Shown: positions 56,269 through 64,000 of the stretch, in pieces | How the letters are laid out: every line of letters begins with the position of its first letter | How positions within the stretch are numbered: position 1 is the stretch's first letter | NCBI RefSeq assembly: GCF_000980885.2 | Contig: NZ_LBDA02000038.1 | Coordinates: forward strand, 36,011-100,010 | Length of the DNA stretch: 64,000 bases | Source: Streptomyces malaysiense | GTDB taxonomy: Bacteria > Actinomycetota > Actinomycetes > Streptomycetales > Streptomycetaceae | Reading direction: 5' to 3' | Notes under the pieces: model-generated | What the model was told of the DNA's origin: nothing | Database searches by the model: none | What the model saw: only the letters and a program-made list of their open reading frames with translations | Program-made: the position numbers and the translations under genes

Positions 56269-57594
56269 TCACATCGCGCCGGCCGTGGCCGAGCGCACCG
56301 GCACCGCCGCCGCCTCCGTCGCGCCCCGCTTCCCCGTCCCCGGCTCGGTGGGCAGGTCACGGCGCCCGGCCAGCGGTCTCACCAGCAGCAGCAGGCTGCT
56401 GAGCGCGAGTCCCGAGGTCAGCAGCCAGAGCGTCGGCCGCAGCCCGAGGGCCGTGCCGAGCGCCCCGCCGAGCAGCGCGCCGACCGGCACCGATCCGTAG
56501 TTGGCGACGGAGTAGCTCGCCGTGATCCGGCCGAGCAGTTCGGGCGGGCAGTACGTCTGCCGGAACGCGCCCTGGATGACGCTGCCGCAGACGACGCCCA
56601 CCGACAGGCCCGCGAGGCCCAGGGCCAGGAGCAGGGACCGCGCGCCCTCGCCCGCCAACGGGATCAGCAGCCCCAGGGGCGCGGTGAGGAGTTTGCACAG
56701 CAGCATGCCGCGGGCCGTGCCGAAGCGCCGGGCCGTCGGGCCCGCGGCGAGGGCGCCGAGGAACCCGCCCACGCCGCCCGCCGCGAGCAGGCAGCCCACC
56801 GCGCCCTCGCCGACGCCCAGTTCACGCACCAGGAAGACGGTGAGGATGGCCTGGCAGCCGGTCAGCAGCAGGTTGGTGACCGACCCGTAGACCGTGAGCA
56901 CCCGCAGATAGGGATCGCGCAGGGTGTAGCGCAGGCCCTCCCGGATCTCGGCGCGCAGTCCGGGGCGCGCCTGTGGCTTCCCGGCGCGCGGTTCCCGGCC
57001 GCGGACGGCGAGCAGGCACAGCGTGGAGACCAGGAAGGTCGCCCCGTCGGCCAGCAGCCCGCTCACCGCGCCGAGGGCCCCCGCCAGCAGACCGCCGGCG
57101 CCCAGACCGCCCAGCTGCGCCACCGACTCGCTGCCCTGGAGCTTCGCGTTGGCCGCGGACAGCTCCTCCCTGGGCACGACGGTCGGCAGATAGACGCGGT
57201 ACGCCACCGAGAAGAGGACGCTCGCGCAGCCGGTCAGCAGGGCCACGGCGAGCAGCTGCGCCATGCCGAGGACGCCGCACCAGGCGGCGACGGGGACACT
57301 GGCCAGCAGCACCAGCGAACCCAGGTTGCAGGCGATCATCAGCGGGCGCCGGCGCACCCGGTCCACCCAGGCGCCCGCCGACAGCCCGAAGAGCAGCCAG
57401 GGCAGCCAGGCGGCGGCCGCCAGCACGCTCACCCACAGCGTGTCGGCGCGCAGGGTCACCACGGCCACCAGCGGCATGGCGACGCCGGAGACACTGCTGC
57501 CGAATTTGCTGACGGTCTCCCCGCCCCACAGGAGCCGGAAGTCGTGCCGGCGCCCCGGCCCGCCCCTCTCCTCCCGCTCTTCCCCTTCGGTCAT
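56269..57594 (-). CDS. MFS transporter
   Basis: A 441-residue twelve-helix major facilitator of the multidrug/EntS-like branch. The N-terminal RRHDFRLLWGGETVSKFGSS is typical, motif A is LSAGAWVDRVRRRPLMI, and helices run to LWLLTSGLALSSLLLLV. The ATG at 57594 overlaps the lyase stop. Probably exports the peptide product. The C-terminus is an Ala/Arg-rich cytoplasmic tail. Confidence 0.9.
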   Translation of the reverse strand: MTEGEEREERGGPGRRHDFRLLWGGETVSKFGSSVSGVAMPLVAVVTLRADTLWVSVLAAAAWLPWLLFGLSAGAWVDRVRRRPLMIACNLGSLVLLASVPVAAWCGVLGMAQLLAVALLTGCASVLFSVAYRVYLPTVVPREELSAANAKLQGSESVAQLGGLGAGGLLAGALGAVSGLLADGATFLVSTLCLLAVRGREPRAGKPQARPGLRAEIREGLRYTLRDPYLRVLTVYGSVTNLLLTGCQAILTVFLVRELGVGEGAVGCLLAAGGVGGFLGALAAGPTARRFGTARGMLLCKLLTAPLGLLIPLAGEGARSLLLALGLAGLSVGVVCGSVIQGAFRQTYCPPELLGRITASYSVANYGSVPVGALLGGALGTALGLRPTLWLLTSGLALSSLLLLVRPLAGRRDLPTEPGTGKRGATEAAAVPVRSATAGAM

Positions 57595-59147
57595 GACGAC
57601 TCGACCATCGCCCGCACCGTCGCGGCGAGCCGGTCGGCCGCGCGCGTCCAGCGCGTCCTGCGCGCCGCCACCTCGTCCTCCAGCCGTTCGAGTTCCGCCG
57701 TGAGCCGGCCGAGGGCCGCCTCGGCGGAGTCCGCGCCGGGGCCTCCGCCGTAGGCGTAGGCGGCGGCGACGTCGGCGGGGTCCAGCCAGGACGAGCCGTC
57801 CCCCGGTGCGAGGGCGGCGACCTCGGGCCGGTCGCGGCCCGCCTCGGTCAGCGAGACACCCCGGCCCAGGGCCGACAGCACCGTCTCCCCCACCAGATGG
57901 TGGGCCTTGCGGAACGGCATGCCGTCCATCACCAGGGACTCCGCCAGATACGTCGCCGTGGTGAAGCCGCCGGCGGCCCGCTCCTCCATCCGCTCGCGCT
58001 CCGGCTCCGCGCCGGCCACCACCAGCCGCAGCAGGGTGACCGCGTCCAGGGTGTCGCGCAGGCCCGGCCACAGGTGGCGTACCGACTCCGTGCCCACCGC
58101 GATGGCGTTGGTGAAGCCGGCCGTGCTCATCGCCGAGGAGGCGGCGACGAAGCTGCCGAGGGCGGCGCTCGACCGGCCCTGGATGTGCTCCAGCAGGAAC
58201 GGGTTGCGCTTCTGCGGCATCATCGAGCTGGATCCGACCAGGTCGTCGGCCATCCGCAGCAGCCCGAACTCCTCCGACGTCCAGGTGCTCAGGTCCCGGG
58301 CGACCCGGGCCATCGTCACCCCGAGGGTGGAGCAGGCGGCGAGCAGGCGCAGCACGAAGTCGCGGGAGGCGACCGCGTCGACCGAGTTCGGTGCCGCACC
58401 GGTGAAGCCCAGCAGCTCGGCCGTGCGGTGCGGGTCGATCCGGACGGAGGTGCCGCCGACGGCACCGGCCCCGAGCGGGTTGACGTCGATCTCCCGGCCC
58501 GCCTCCAGCAGCGCCTCCAGACCGCGCAGCACCGAGCCGGCCACACCGGTGAGGTAGTGCCCGTAGGTGATCGGCACGGCGGGCTGGCCGTGGGTGTACG
58601 CGGGCATGGTGACATCGCGGTACACATCGGCCGCGGCCAGCAGGATGTCGGCCAAGTCGGCCACCTGGGCGAGGAGTTCGCCGTACGGGCCGCGTGTCTT
58701 CAGCCGCACTGTCGTCGCGTTGAGGTCGTTGCGGGAGCGTCCGGTGTGCAGCACACCGCCGATCCGCTCGCCGAGCCGCTCCACCAGCCTGCCCTCGTAG
58801 GCCAGGTAGACGCCCCGGGGCATGGGCATGCCGCGCAGGGCGGCGAAGTCGTCGTCGCGCAGGCCGGAGATGGTGTCCAGCAGGACCGCGACCCGGCCGG
58901 TGTCCACGATGCCGCGTTCGGCCAGCATGACCAGATGGGCCAGGTCCACCTCGCTGATCAGGCGCAGCTCCTGGACCAGGCCGTCCTGCCCGGAGCCGGA
59001 GCCCGGCAGGTACTGGTCGTAGACGATCCGGTGCGCCTCGCCGTTGAGCGTGGTCCGCAGCCGGCCGGTGTCGGCCCCGTCGCGAACGGCAGGTTCGGCC
59101 CGGCGGGTGATGGCGCCGAGCGCGTCGATGGCGTCGATGGCACTCAT
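57591..59147 (-). CDS. Argininosuccinate lyase-like enzyme
   Basis: A 518-residue member of the fumarase/aspartase superfamily, closest to ArgH. Motifs are HTGRSRNDLNATTVRL, YTHGQPAVPITYGHYL and the signature SSSMMPQKRNPFLLEHIQGR with the catalytic Ser on the mobile loop. It is longer than housekeeping ArgH (about 470) and lies in a biosynthetic operon, so it is probably not for arginine. Inference: releases fumarate from an N-substituted aspartate, leaving an amine on the amino acid made by the PLP enzyme upstream. Confidence 0.88.
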   Translation of the reverse strand: MSAIDAIDALGAITRRAEPAVRDGADTGRLRTTLNGEAHRIVYDQYLPGSGSGQDGLVQELRLISEVDLAHLVMLAERGIVDTGRVAVLLDTISGLRDDDFAALRGMPMPRGVYLAYEGRLVERLGERIGGVLHTGRSRNDLNATTVRLKTRGPYGELLAQVADLADILLAAADVYRDVTMPAYTHGQPAVPITYGHYLTGVAGSVLRGLEALLEAGREIDVNPLGAGAVGGTSVRIDPHRTAELLGFTGAAPNSVDAVASRDFVLRLLAACSTLGVTMARVARDLSTWTSEEFGLLRMADDLVGSSSMMPQKRNPFLLEHIQGRSSAALGSFVAASSAMSTAGFTNAIAVGTESVRHLWPGLRDTLDAVTLLRLVVAGAEPERERMEERAAGGFTTATYLAESLVMDGMPFRKAHHLVGETVLSALGRGVSLTEAGRDRPEVAALAPGDGSSWLDPADVAAAYAYGGGPGADSAEAALGRLTAELERLEDEVAARRTRWTRAADRLAATVRAMVESS

Positions 59148-60445
59148 ACGGTCTCCTTGCGGTCCGAGGCGGTGTCGCCCCGAGCGGGTGACCGGACCGC
59201 GGACGGCTCGGCCGAGGGGCGCAGCGCGCGGGCCAGCACGGCCGCCGCCTCCTGCGCCGCCCGCGCCGAGGCGGCGGCGGAGGGTCCGGTCGTGATCACA
59301 TGGCCCAGCCGGCCGCGGAAGTCCTCGGCGGGCCCCACGGGCGCCTCCGGCGCGCGGTACAGCGCGGCGTCGACCACCCCCGGCACCGCCCGCGCCCGGG
59401 ACAGCGCCTCCTCGACGGCGGCCGCCGGCCCGAGGGTGCCCGCCGCGTCGGCGGTGAGGAAGCGGATCGACGCCCCGGCGTCCCGGTCGCGCTCCAGCGA
59501 AACCGGCAGCCCGGCGGCCGCCCGTACCTGCGCGGTGACCAGGTCGATCCCGTGGGCGTGGCGCACCAGTTCGGGGATCATGCCGCCGGCCGGCCGCGGG
59601 TTGACCTCGATCACCCGGGGCGCCGCCCCGTCCAGCCGCAGCTCCACGTGCGCCGCGCCCCAGCCGAGGCCGAGGGCCCGCACGGCCGCGACCGCGCACG
59701 CGGTCAGGGCGTCCCGTTGCCGCGCCGGCAGGGCGGCGGGCAGGTCGTGGCCGGTCTCGACGAACACCGGTGGCGGACCGACATGCTTGGCCACGACCGC
59801 CACGGCCTCGTGCCCGACCACCTCGACCGAGAACTCCCGGCCCGTCAGATACGACTCGACCAGGATCCGGGTGGGCGCGGTCAGCCCCCGCTCGTTGGCG
59901 GTGGCCGCCAGCAGGGTGCCGGCGTGGTCGGCGACCTCCCCGAGGCTCGCGCACAGCCGTACGCCGACGCTTCCGGAGCCCTGCACCGGCTTGACCACGA
60001 CGGGCAGGCCCAGCCGGGAGGCCGCGCCGACGGCCTCCGCGACCTCGCCGGCCTCCGCGAACCCGGGCACCGGCACCCCGGCACCGGCGAGGAGGCGGCG
60101 CTGTGACGCCTTGTCACGGCAGGCCCGCACGGCGTCGGCGGACGGTCCGGGCAGCCCGAGCCGGGCCGCCACCTCGGCGGCGGTGGCCACGAAGTACTCG
60201 GAGCTGGACAGCACGCCCGCGATCTCCGCGTCCGCGGCCAGTTCCCGCACCGCCGGCCAGAGGGCCGGCGGGTCGGCGGTGTCGACGACCACCGTGCGCA
60301 GCCCGTCCTCGGCGGCGTACGGATAGCGCCCCGGATCCGCGCTGAGCAGCACCGGTTCGATGCCCGCCGCCACCGCCCGCTGTGCGAACCGGCGGCCGGT
60401 GCCGGTGGTGTTGGACTCGATCAGGAGGAGCAGCCGGTCTTTCAT
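59144..60445 (-). CDS. ATP-grasp ligase of the NRPS operon
   Basis: A 433-residue ATP-grasp enzyme. N-domain LLLLIESNTTGTGRRFAQRA, ATP domain from RDKASQRRLLAGAGVPVPGF, VVVKPVQGSGSVGVRLC with the nucleotide Lys, TRILVESYLTGREFSVEVVG, and metal-binding HVELRLDGAAPRVIEVNPR with the PRPAGGMIPEL continuation. This arrangement is that of carboxylate-amine ligases. It overlaps both neighbours by 4 bp. Its role may be to attach aspartate or another acid in diaminobutyrate formation, or to make an amide outside the NRPS; I cannot decide. Confidence 0.88.
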   Translation of the reverse strand: MKDRLLLLIESNTTGTGRRFAQRAVAAGIEPVLLSADPGRYPYAAEDGLRTVVVDTADPPALWPAVRELAADAEIAGVLSSSEYFVATAAEVAARLGLPGPSADAVRACRDKASQRRLLAGAGVPVPGFAEAGEVAEAVGAASRLGLPVVVKPVQGSGSVGVRLCASLGEVADHAGTLLAATANERGLTAPTRILVESYLTGREFSVEVVGHEAVAVVAKHVGPPPVFVETGHDLPAALPARQRDALTACAVAAVRALGLGWGAAHVELRLDGAAPRVIEVNPRPAGGMIPELVRHAHGIDLVTAQVRAAAGLPVSLERDRDAGASIRFLTADAAGTLGPAAAVEEALSRARAVPGVVDAALYRAPEAPVGPAEDFRGRLGHVITTGPSAAASARAAQEAAAVLARALRPSAEPSAVRSPARGDTASDRKETV

Positions 60446-61500
60446 GCGCTCGCTCCGGGCACCATCACGTCGTCGAACCGCCGGCGCGCCCACATCAGCC
60501 GTGACCAGGTCGCCGGCGCGTCCAGCGGGTGGTCGACCAGGGCGGGGCCCGCCGTGTTGGCGGCCGGGGTGATGCCCTGCTCGCGCAGCCAGGCCTCGTT
60601 GTACACGGTCGACTGGTAGCGGTAGCCCTCGTCCGGCAGTACGGCCACCACCGTGCTGTCGGGGTTCCGCCGCGCCCACCAGGAGGCGACCTGGAAGGAG
60701 GCGCCGCTGGTCGGGCCCATGAACAGGCCGTGGGTGCGGAACAGTTCATGGGTGGCGTGGAACGCCTCGGGCGCGGTGACCCAGTGCACCTCGTCGTAGG
60801 CCGAGTGCCGCACATTGCCCGGGTGGATGCTGCTGCCCAGGCCGCGCAGCATCCGGGGGCCGTCCGGTGTACCGAAGATGATCGAGCCGTGGGTGTCGAC
60901 GCCGACCAGGTGCAGGGTCGGGTCGGCCGGCCGCAGCGCCGCCGCCAGACCGCCGGTGGAGCCGCCCGAACCGACCGGACCGACCAGGCAGTCCACCGAG
61001 CCGATGGTGTTGCCGATCAGTTCGGCGACCGAGCCGTACGCGGCCGGGTTGTCGGGGTTGTCGTACTGGCCCGGTACGAAGCTGTCCGGGCGCAGCAGGC
61101 GCAGTTCCTCCACCCGGGCGAGGCGGGCGCCCTGGATGCCGCCGGGCTGTCCGGTGTCCTCGACGATCTCCACGGTCGCGCCGAGCATCGTCAGCCGGGT
61201 GTACAGCTCCCGGTCGATCGCCGCGTCGCCGACGATGGTGAGGGGGTAGCCGCGCAGCCGGCACACCATGGCGAGGCCCAGGGCGAACGTACCGGAGGAG
61301 GTCTCGATGATCGGGGTGCCCGGCAGCAGGGTCCCGGCGGCCTCCGCCTGGTCGATGATGTAGCGGGCGGGCAGCAGCTTCATCAGGCTGAAGGCGGCCC
61401 CGTAGAGGTTGTCGGTGAGTCGGATGATGCGCGGGAGCTCGGTGGCTTCCACTACGGACGAGTGCACTTTGGCGGCACTCGCGACCACGGTCGTCGTCAT
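60442..61500 (-). CDS. PLP-dependent cysteine synthase-like enzyme
   Basis: A 352-residue fold-type II PLP enzyme. The Schiff-base Lys is probably Lys41 in FSLMKLLPARYI, followed by ETSSGTFALGLAMVCRLRG (the Asn loop of CysK is changed to SSGTFALG) and the phosphate-binding VGPVGSGGSTGGLAAAL. MGPTSGASFQVA closes the site. It would perform a beta-replacement on an activated hydroxy amino acid such as O-phosphothreonine, the expected product of the adjacent kinase. ATG 61500 follows the kinase stop; GTG 61509 would overlap it. Confidence 0.87.
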   Translation of the reverse strand: MTTTVVASAAKVHSSVVEATELPRIIRLTDNLYGAAFSLMKLLPARYIIDQAEAAGTLLPGTPIIETSSGTFALGLAMVCRLRGYPLTIVGDAAIDRELYTRLTMLGATVEIVEDTGQPGGIQGARLARVEELRLLRPDSFVPGQYDNPDNPAAYGSVAELIGNTIGSVDCLVGPVGSGGSTGGLAAALRPADPTLHLVGVDTHGSIIFGTPDGPRMLRGLGSSIHPGNVRHSAYDEVHWVTAPEAFHATHELFRTHGLFMGPTSGASFQVASWWARRNPDSTVVAVLPDEGYRYQSTVYNEAWLREQGITPAANTAGPALVDHPLDAPATWSRLMWARRRFDDVMVPGASA

Positions 61501-61501
61501 G

Positions 61502-62419
61502 TCAGTCACCCGTCGTGAAGATCCACTGCTCGTGGATGCCCGTGCTGTGCAGAAGGTCTTTCGCGTGTTCGGTGCGGGCCTCGACGTCGCGGTCGTCGCG
61601 GTCGAAGAGGATGCCGGCGATGTCACCGCTGTGGGCGGCCTGCACCCCGAGGGCGCCGACCTCCCGGACGATCCGGCGGATCCGGTCGAGGTCCGGTATC
61701 GGCAGATGCCGCTGGTTGATCTCGGTGCTGGCCGTGGCCACCGCTCCCAGGAGGGCCGCGTCCTTCGTCTGGATGGCGTCGCGGAGCATGGCCTGGAGCT
61801 CGGCGAAGCTCCTGGTCTCCTCGGTGCCGTAGCTGGCCGGCGGGAAGGCGAGCGTGTCCACGCCCTGCCCGTTGTGCTGCGGCCGCGAGCCGAAACCGAG
61901 GACGCGCACCGGCGGCATACGGTAGCCGAAGTCCTCGATGACCTCGCCGTCGCGCTGCGCGAACAGTACCGACGTCTCCTCGAACATAAGGGAGTCGGAG
62001 GCCAGTTCGGCCTGTACGGCGAGCCGGGCCACGTCCTCGGGTGCCAGCGCGCTGACGAACGCGTCCTTCACCGCCCAGATGGTCGCGAGGACGTCGCTCG
62101 TCGAGGAACCGAAGCCGCGGCACAGCGGGACGTCGCCGGAGAGGTCGAGGTGACCGCCCACGGGGTGTTCCCCGTCCGGGCTGATCGCGGCGATGGTGAG
62201 TTCGGCCGCGCGCAGGGCCTTGGTCTTCCAGGCCGGGGAGACCGACAGTTCGGCACCGGGCGCCGGCATGAAGGCCGCGTGTGTCTTGTAGATGGTGCAG
62301 GGGAGCGTCACCAGACCCCTGGTGAGTCCGCCCTCGTGGGGGAAGACGCCCTGCAGGATCTCGCCGTGATGGATGGGAGCCGAAGCGATACCGAGGCGCC
62401 AGCCGGAATGATCAGCCAT
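61502..62419 (-). CDS. GHMP kinase, PduX-like (probable L-threonine kinase)
   Basis: A 305-residue GHMP kinase. Residues 14-24 (APIHHGEILQG) match the PASCGELIQG start of PduX, and the ATP loop PLCRGFGSSTSDVLAT matches PVAKGMASSTADIAAT of PduX, the L-threonine kinase of B12 synthesis. C-terminal GVQAAHSGDIAGILFD is the third GHMP motif. Here, beside a PLP beta-replacement enzyme and an NRPS, it more likely phosphorylates threonine for 2,3-diaminobutyrate than for cobalamin. It is the first gene after the 251-bp gap below the NRPS. Confidence 0.87.
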   Translation of the reverse strand: MADHSGWRLGIASAPIHHGEILQGVFPHEGGLTRGLVTLPCTIYKTHAAFMPAPGAELSVSPAWKTKALRAAELTIAAISPDGEHPVGGHLDLSGDVPLCRGFGSSTSDVLATIWAVKDAFVSALAPEDVARLAVQAELASDSLMFEETSVLFAQRDGEVIEDFGYRMPPVRVLGFGSRPQHNGQGVDTLAFPPASYGTEETRSFAELQAMLRDAIQTKDAALLGAVATASTEINQRHLPIPDLDRIRRIVREVGALGVQAAHSGDIAGILFDRDDRDVEARTEHAKDLLHSTGIHEQWIFTTGD

Positions 62420-62670
62420 ATCCCTTGCTTCCTCTGGAGGCCGGGCCGCTCCTTTGCGTACCGGGTCGGCCGTTCGGACACGTTCACGTTAGGGAAGCGC
62501 ATCGGCCGGGTCCGGTGGCTGGGGCGGCAGTTCCCGGGCAGTCACCACGGTGCGCGGCCGCGGCCGGCGACCGACCGATGCCCGGAGACCGGGCGGCGGA
62601 CGATGGGTGACGGGTCGTCGGCCGTCGGTCGGTGGCCGGCCGGTGGGGCGGGGGGCCGCCGGTAGCGGTC
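62420..62670. other. Gap between NRPS stop and kinase gene
   Basis: 251 bases; the kinase-proximal part (62420-62500) is less GC-rich and may hold an internal promoter. I see no gene or clear hairpin. Confidence 0.4.
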
Positions 62671-64000
62671 CTAACGCCTGGCGGGTCGCAGTCGGCCGGC
62701 CAGGACCTCTCCGATCGCGCGCAGCGGCTCGGGGTCGGTCATCTCGGCGTGCCGGCAGTCGATGCCGACCTCCTCGATCCGCCCGCGCACATACGGTGCC
62801 CAGGCCTCCGCGGCCGTCAACGGGGCCGGTGTGCCGATGGCGTTGAAGAAGAGCAGGTCTCCGCCGAAGGACAGGTCCGGCACATGGCGCAGCCGGATGT
62901 CCAGGTTGGCGATCGTCGCCTCGACGACGGCGGCCGCGCCCGGCCCGTCGAGCTCGCCGAACCCGGGTGCCCGGTCCCTTACGAGCCGTGCGAGTTCCCG
63001 TACGTCAGGCGCCCCGTCGGCGCAGTGGACGGACACGTCCGCCGGCACCTCGCCGAGCAGGCCGTGCAGTACGTCCCCGCCGGTGATCGGCCGCGGTTCG
63101 AAGCCCTCCGGCAGCGGATAGGCGTCCAGCAGCCCGAGGAGCCGTACCTCCTCACCCAGCCGCTCCAGCCGGGCGGCGACGGCGTGCGCGACCATGCCGC
63201 CGAAGGACCAGCCGATCAGGTGGTACGGCCCGTGCGGCTGGAGCGCGCGGATCGAGGCCAGGTAGTCGTCCGCCATCTCCGCGATGGAGGCGGGCCGGCG
63301 CTGGGGCTCGGTGAAGTGCCGGGACTGCAGCCCGATGACGGGGTGATCCTCCCCGATGTGCCGCAGCAGACCGGCGTATCCCCAGCTGATCCCGGAAACC
63401 GGGTGGACGCAGAACAGCGGCGGCGCCGCCCCGTCCGCCGGGCCCGGCACGCCCCGGGCCGAGCCGCGGATGCGCAGGACCGCCTCCAGCGGGTTGGCCC
63501 CGGCGCCGCCCGGACCGTCCGCGATGTGCTCGGCGAGCCGCGCGGGTGTCGGATGGCGGAACAGGTCGCTGATCGTCGTGTGCGTGCTCCAGATGGCGCG
63601 GATCCGGCTGATCAGCCGGGTGGCGAGCAGGGAGTGCCCGCCGCGGTGGAAGAAGTCGTCGTCCGCGGAGGCCGAGGGCAGGCCCAGGACCTCGGCGAAC
63701 AGGGTGCACAGGACCTCTTCGGCGGGGGTGCGGGGGCCCCGGCCCGTGCCGGACTGGTCGTCGGGGCCTGGCTGGGGCAGGGCCCGGCGGTCGAGCTTGC
63801 CGTTGGTGGTGCGCGGGAGGGCGGCCAGCGGGACGTAGGCCGCCGGGACCATGTGGTCGGGGAGCGACGCGGCGGCGTGGGCGCGGAGGCCCGGGATGTC
63901 GATGCGGGCCCCGTCGAGGGGTGTCACATAGGCGATGAGGCCCTTGTTTCCCGGCCTGATCTCGCCGATGACCACGGCCGCCTGGGCCACGCAGTCGTGC
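62671..64000 (-). CDS. Nonribosomal peptide synthetase, C-terminal part (A-PCP-TE), cut by window edge
   Basis: The frame runs off the right edge and contains 443 visible residues of a terminal NRPS module. It shows the end of an adenylation domain (GNKGLIAYVTPLDGAR; A10 NGKLDRRALP), a peptidyl carrier domain with the phosphopantetheine Ser in FFHRGGHSLLATRL, and a type I thioesterase with GXSXG motif LIGWSFGGMVAH, Asp in LLDAYPLP and a later probable His. The TE would release the finished peptide by hydrolysis or cyclisation. The A-domain specificity residues are beyond the edge. Confidence 0.95.
   Translation of the reverse strand, partial: HDCVAQAAVVIGEIRPGNKGLIAYVTPLDGARIDIPGLRAHAAASLPDHMVPAAYVPLAALPRTTNGKLDRRALPQPGPDDQSGTGRGPRTPAEEVLCTLFAEVLGLPSASADDDFFHRGGHSLLATRLISRIRAIWSTHTTISDLFRHPTPARLAEHIADGPGGAGANPLEAVLRIRGSARGVPGPADGAAPPLFCVHPVSGISWGYAGLLRHIGEDHPVIGLQSRHFTEPQRRPASIAEMADDYLASIRALQPHGPYHLIGWSFGGMVAHAVAARLERLGEEVRLLGLLDAYPLPEGFEPRPITGGDVLHGLLGEVPADVSVHCADGAPDVRELARLVRDRAPGFGELDGPGAAAVVEATIANLDIRLRHVPDLSFGGDLLFFNAIGTPAPLTAAEAWAPYVRGRIEEVGIDCRHAEMTDPEPLRAIGEVLAGRLRPARR

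Overview
The window is very GC-rich DNA with GTG starts, ATGA/GTGA stop-start overlaps, a conservon (kinase-like sensor, roadblock, DUF742, GTPase, P450s), an RNase Sa-type secreted ribonuclease and an allantoin/glyoxylate locus arranged much as in Streptomyces coelicolor. It is almost certainly a Streptomyces chromosome, in an accessory-rich arm. All calls are read from sequence and family knowledge only; no searches were run.

Layout. 1-4.7 kb: cobM, a C-terminal remnant of cobL, a GH15 glycosidase, an SDR enzyme and a small membrane protein. 4.8-10 kb: a YdeP-type molybdopterin oxidoreductase, a FUSC-type protein and a DUF389 protein. 10.3-15.7 kb: a conservon with two P450s. 16.0-28.5 kb: a compact, apparently undescribed biosynthetic locus. 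Its leftward operon has eight nearly gapless genes: LLM monooxygenase, MFS exporter, B12-binding glutamate-mutase small subunit, ATP-grasp, PP-loop ATPase, glutamate-mutase large subunit, second ATP-grasp, flavin reductase. Divergent from it are an archaeal-type asparagine-synthetase-like enzyme and a stand-alone FMN glutamate-synthase domain, followed by a LysR regulator. 28.5-37.6 kb: a ketopantoate reductase-like gene, a secreted lytic transglycosylase with a long leader, a SWIM/SNF2 pair, a small membrane protein and a ROK kinase. 37.7-42.7 kb: a sugar or cyclitol ABC transporter, GntR regulator and Gfo/Idh dehydrogenase. 42.8-47.3 kb: P450, RNase, AIM24-like protein and flavohemoprotein. 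47.7-54.4 kb: allantoicase, allantoinase, an AllR-type IclR regulator, a small DUF5955-like protein, a MobA-like nucleotidyltransferase and malate synthase. 54.5-64 kb: a HipA-like kinase, then a second biosynthetic operon running off the right edge: NRPS end (A-PCP-TE), PduX-like threonine kinase, PLP enzyme, ATP-grasp, argininosuccinate-lyase-like enzyme, MFS exporter and PPTase.

How the parts work together (inference). In the 16-28 kb locus, L-glutamate or a close analogue would be rearranged by the B12 mutase to a 3-methylaspartate-type amino acid. It could then be amidated, joined to other amino acids by the ATP-grasp enzymes, oxidised by the FMNH2 monooxygenase and exported. In the right-hand operon, threonine would be phosphorylated and the phosphate replaced by an amine (PLP enzyme plus lyase) to give 2,3-diaminobutyrate for the NRPS. 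The allantoin locus carries one 15-bp operator motif in the -35/-10 spacer of two promoters (allR and aceB), which points to one AllR regulon linking ureide breakdown with glyoxylate use.
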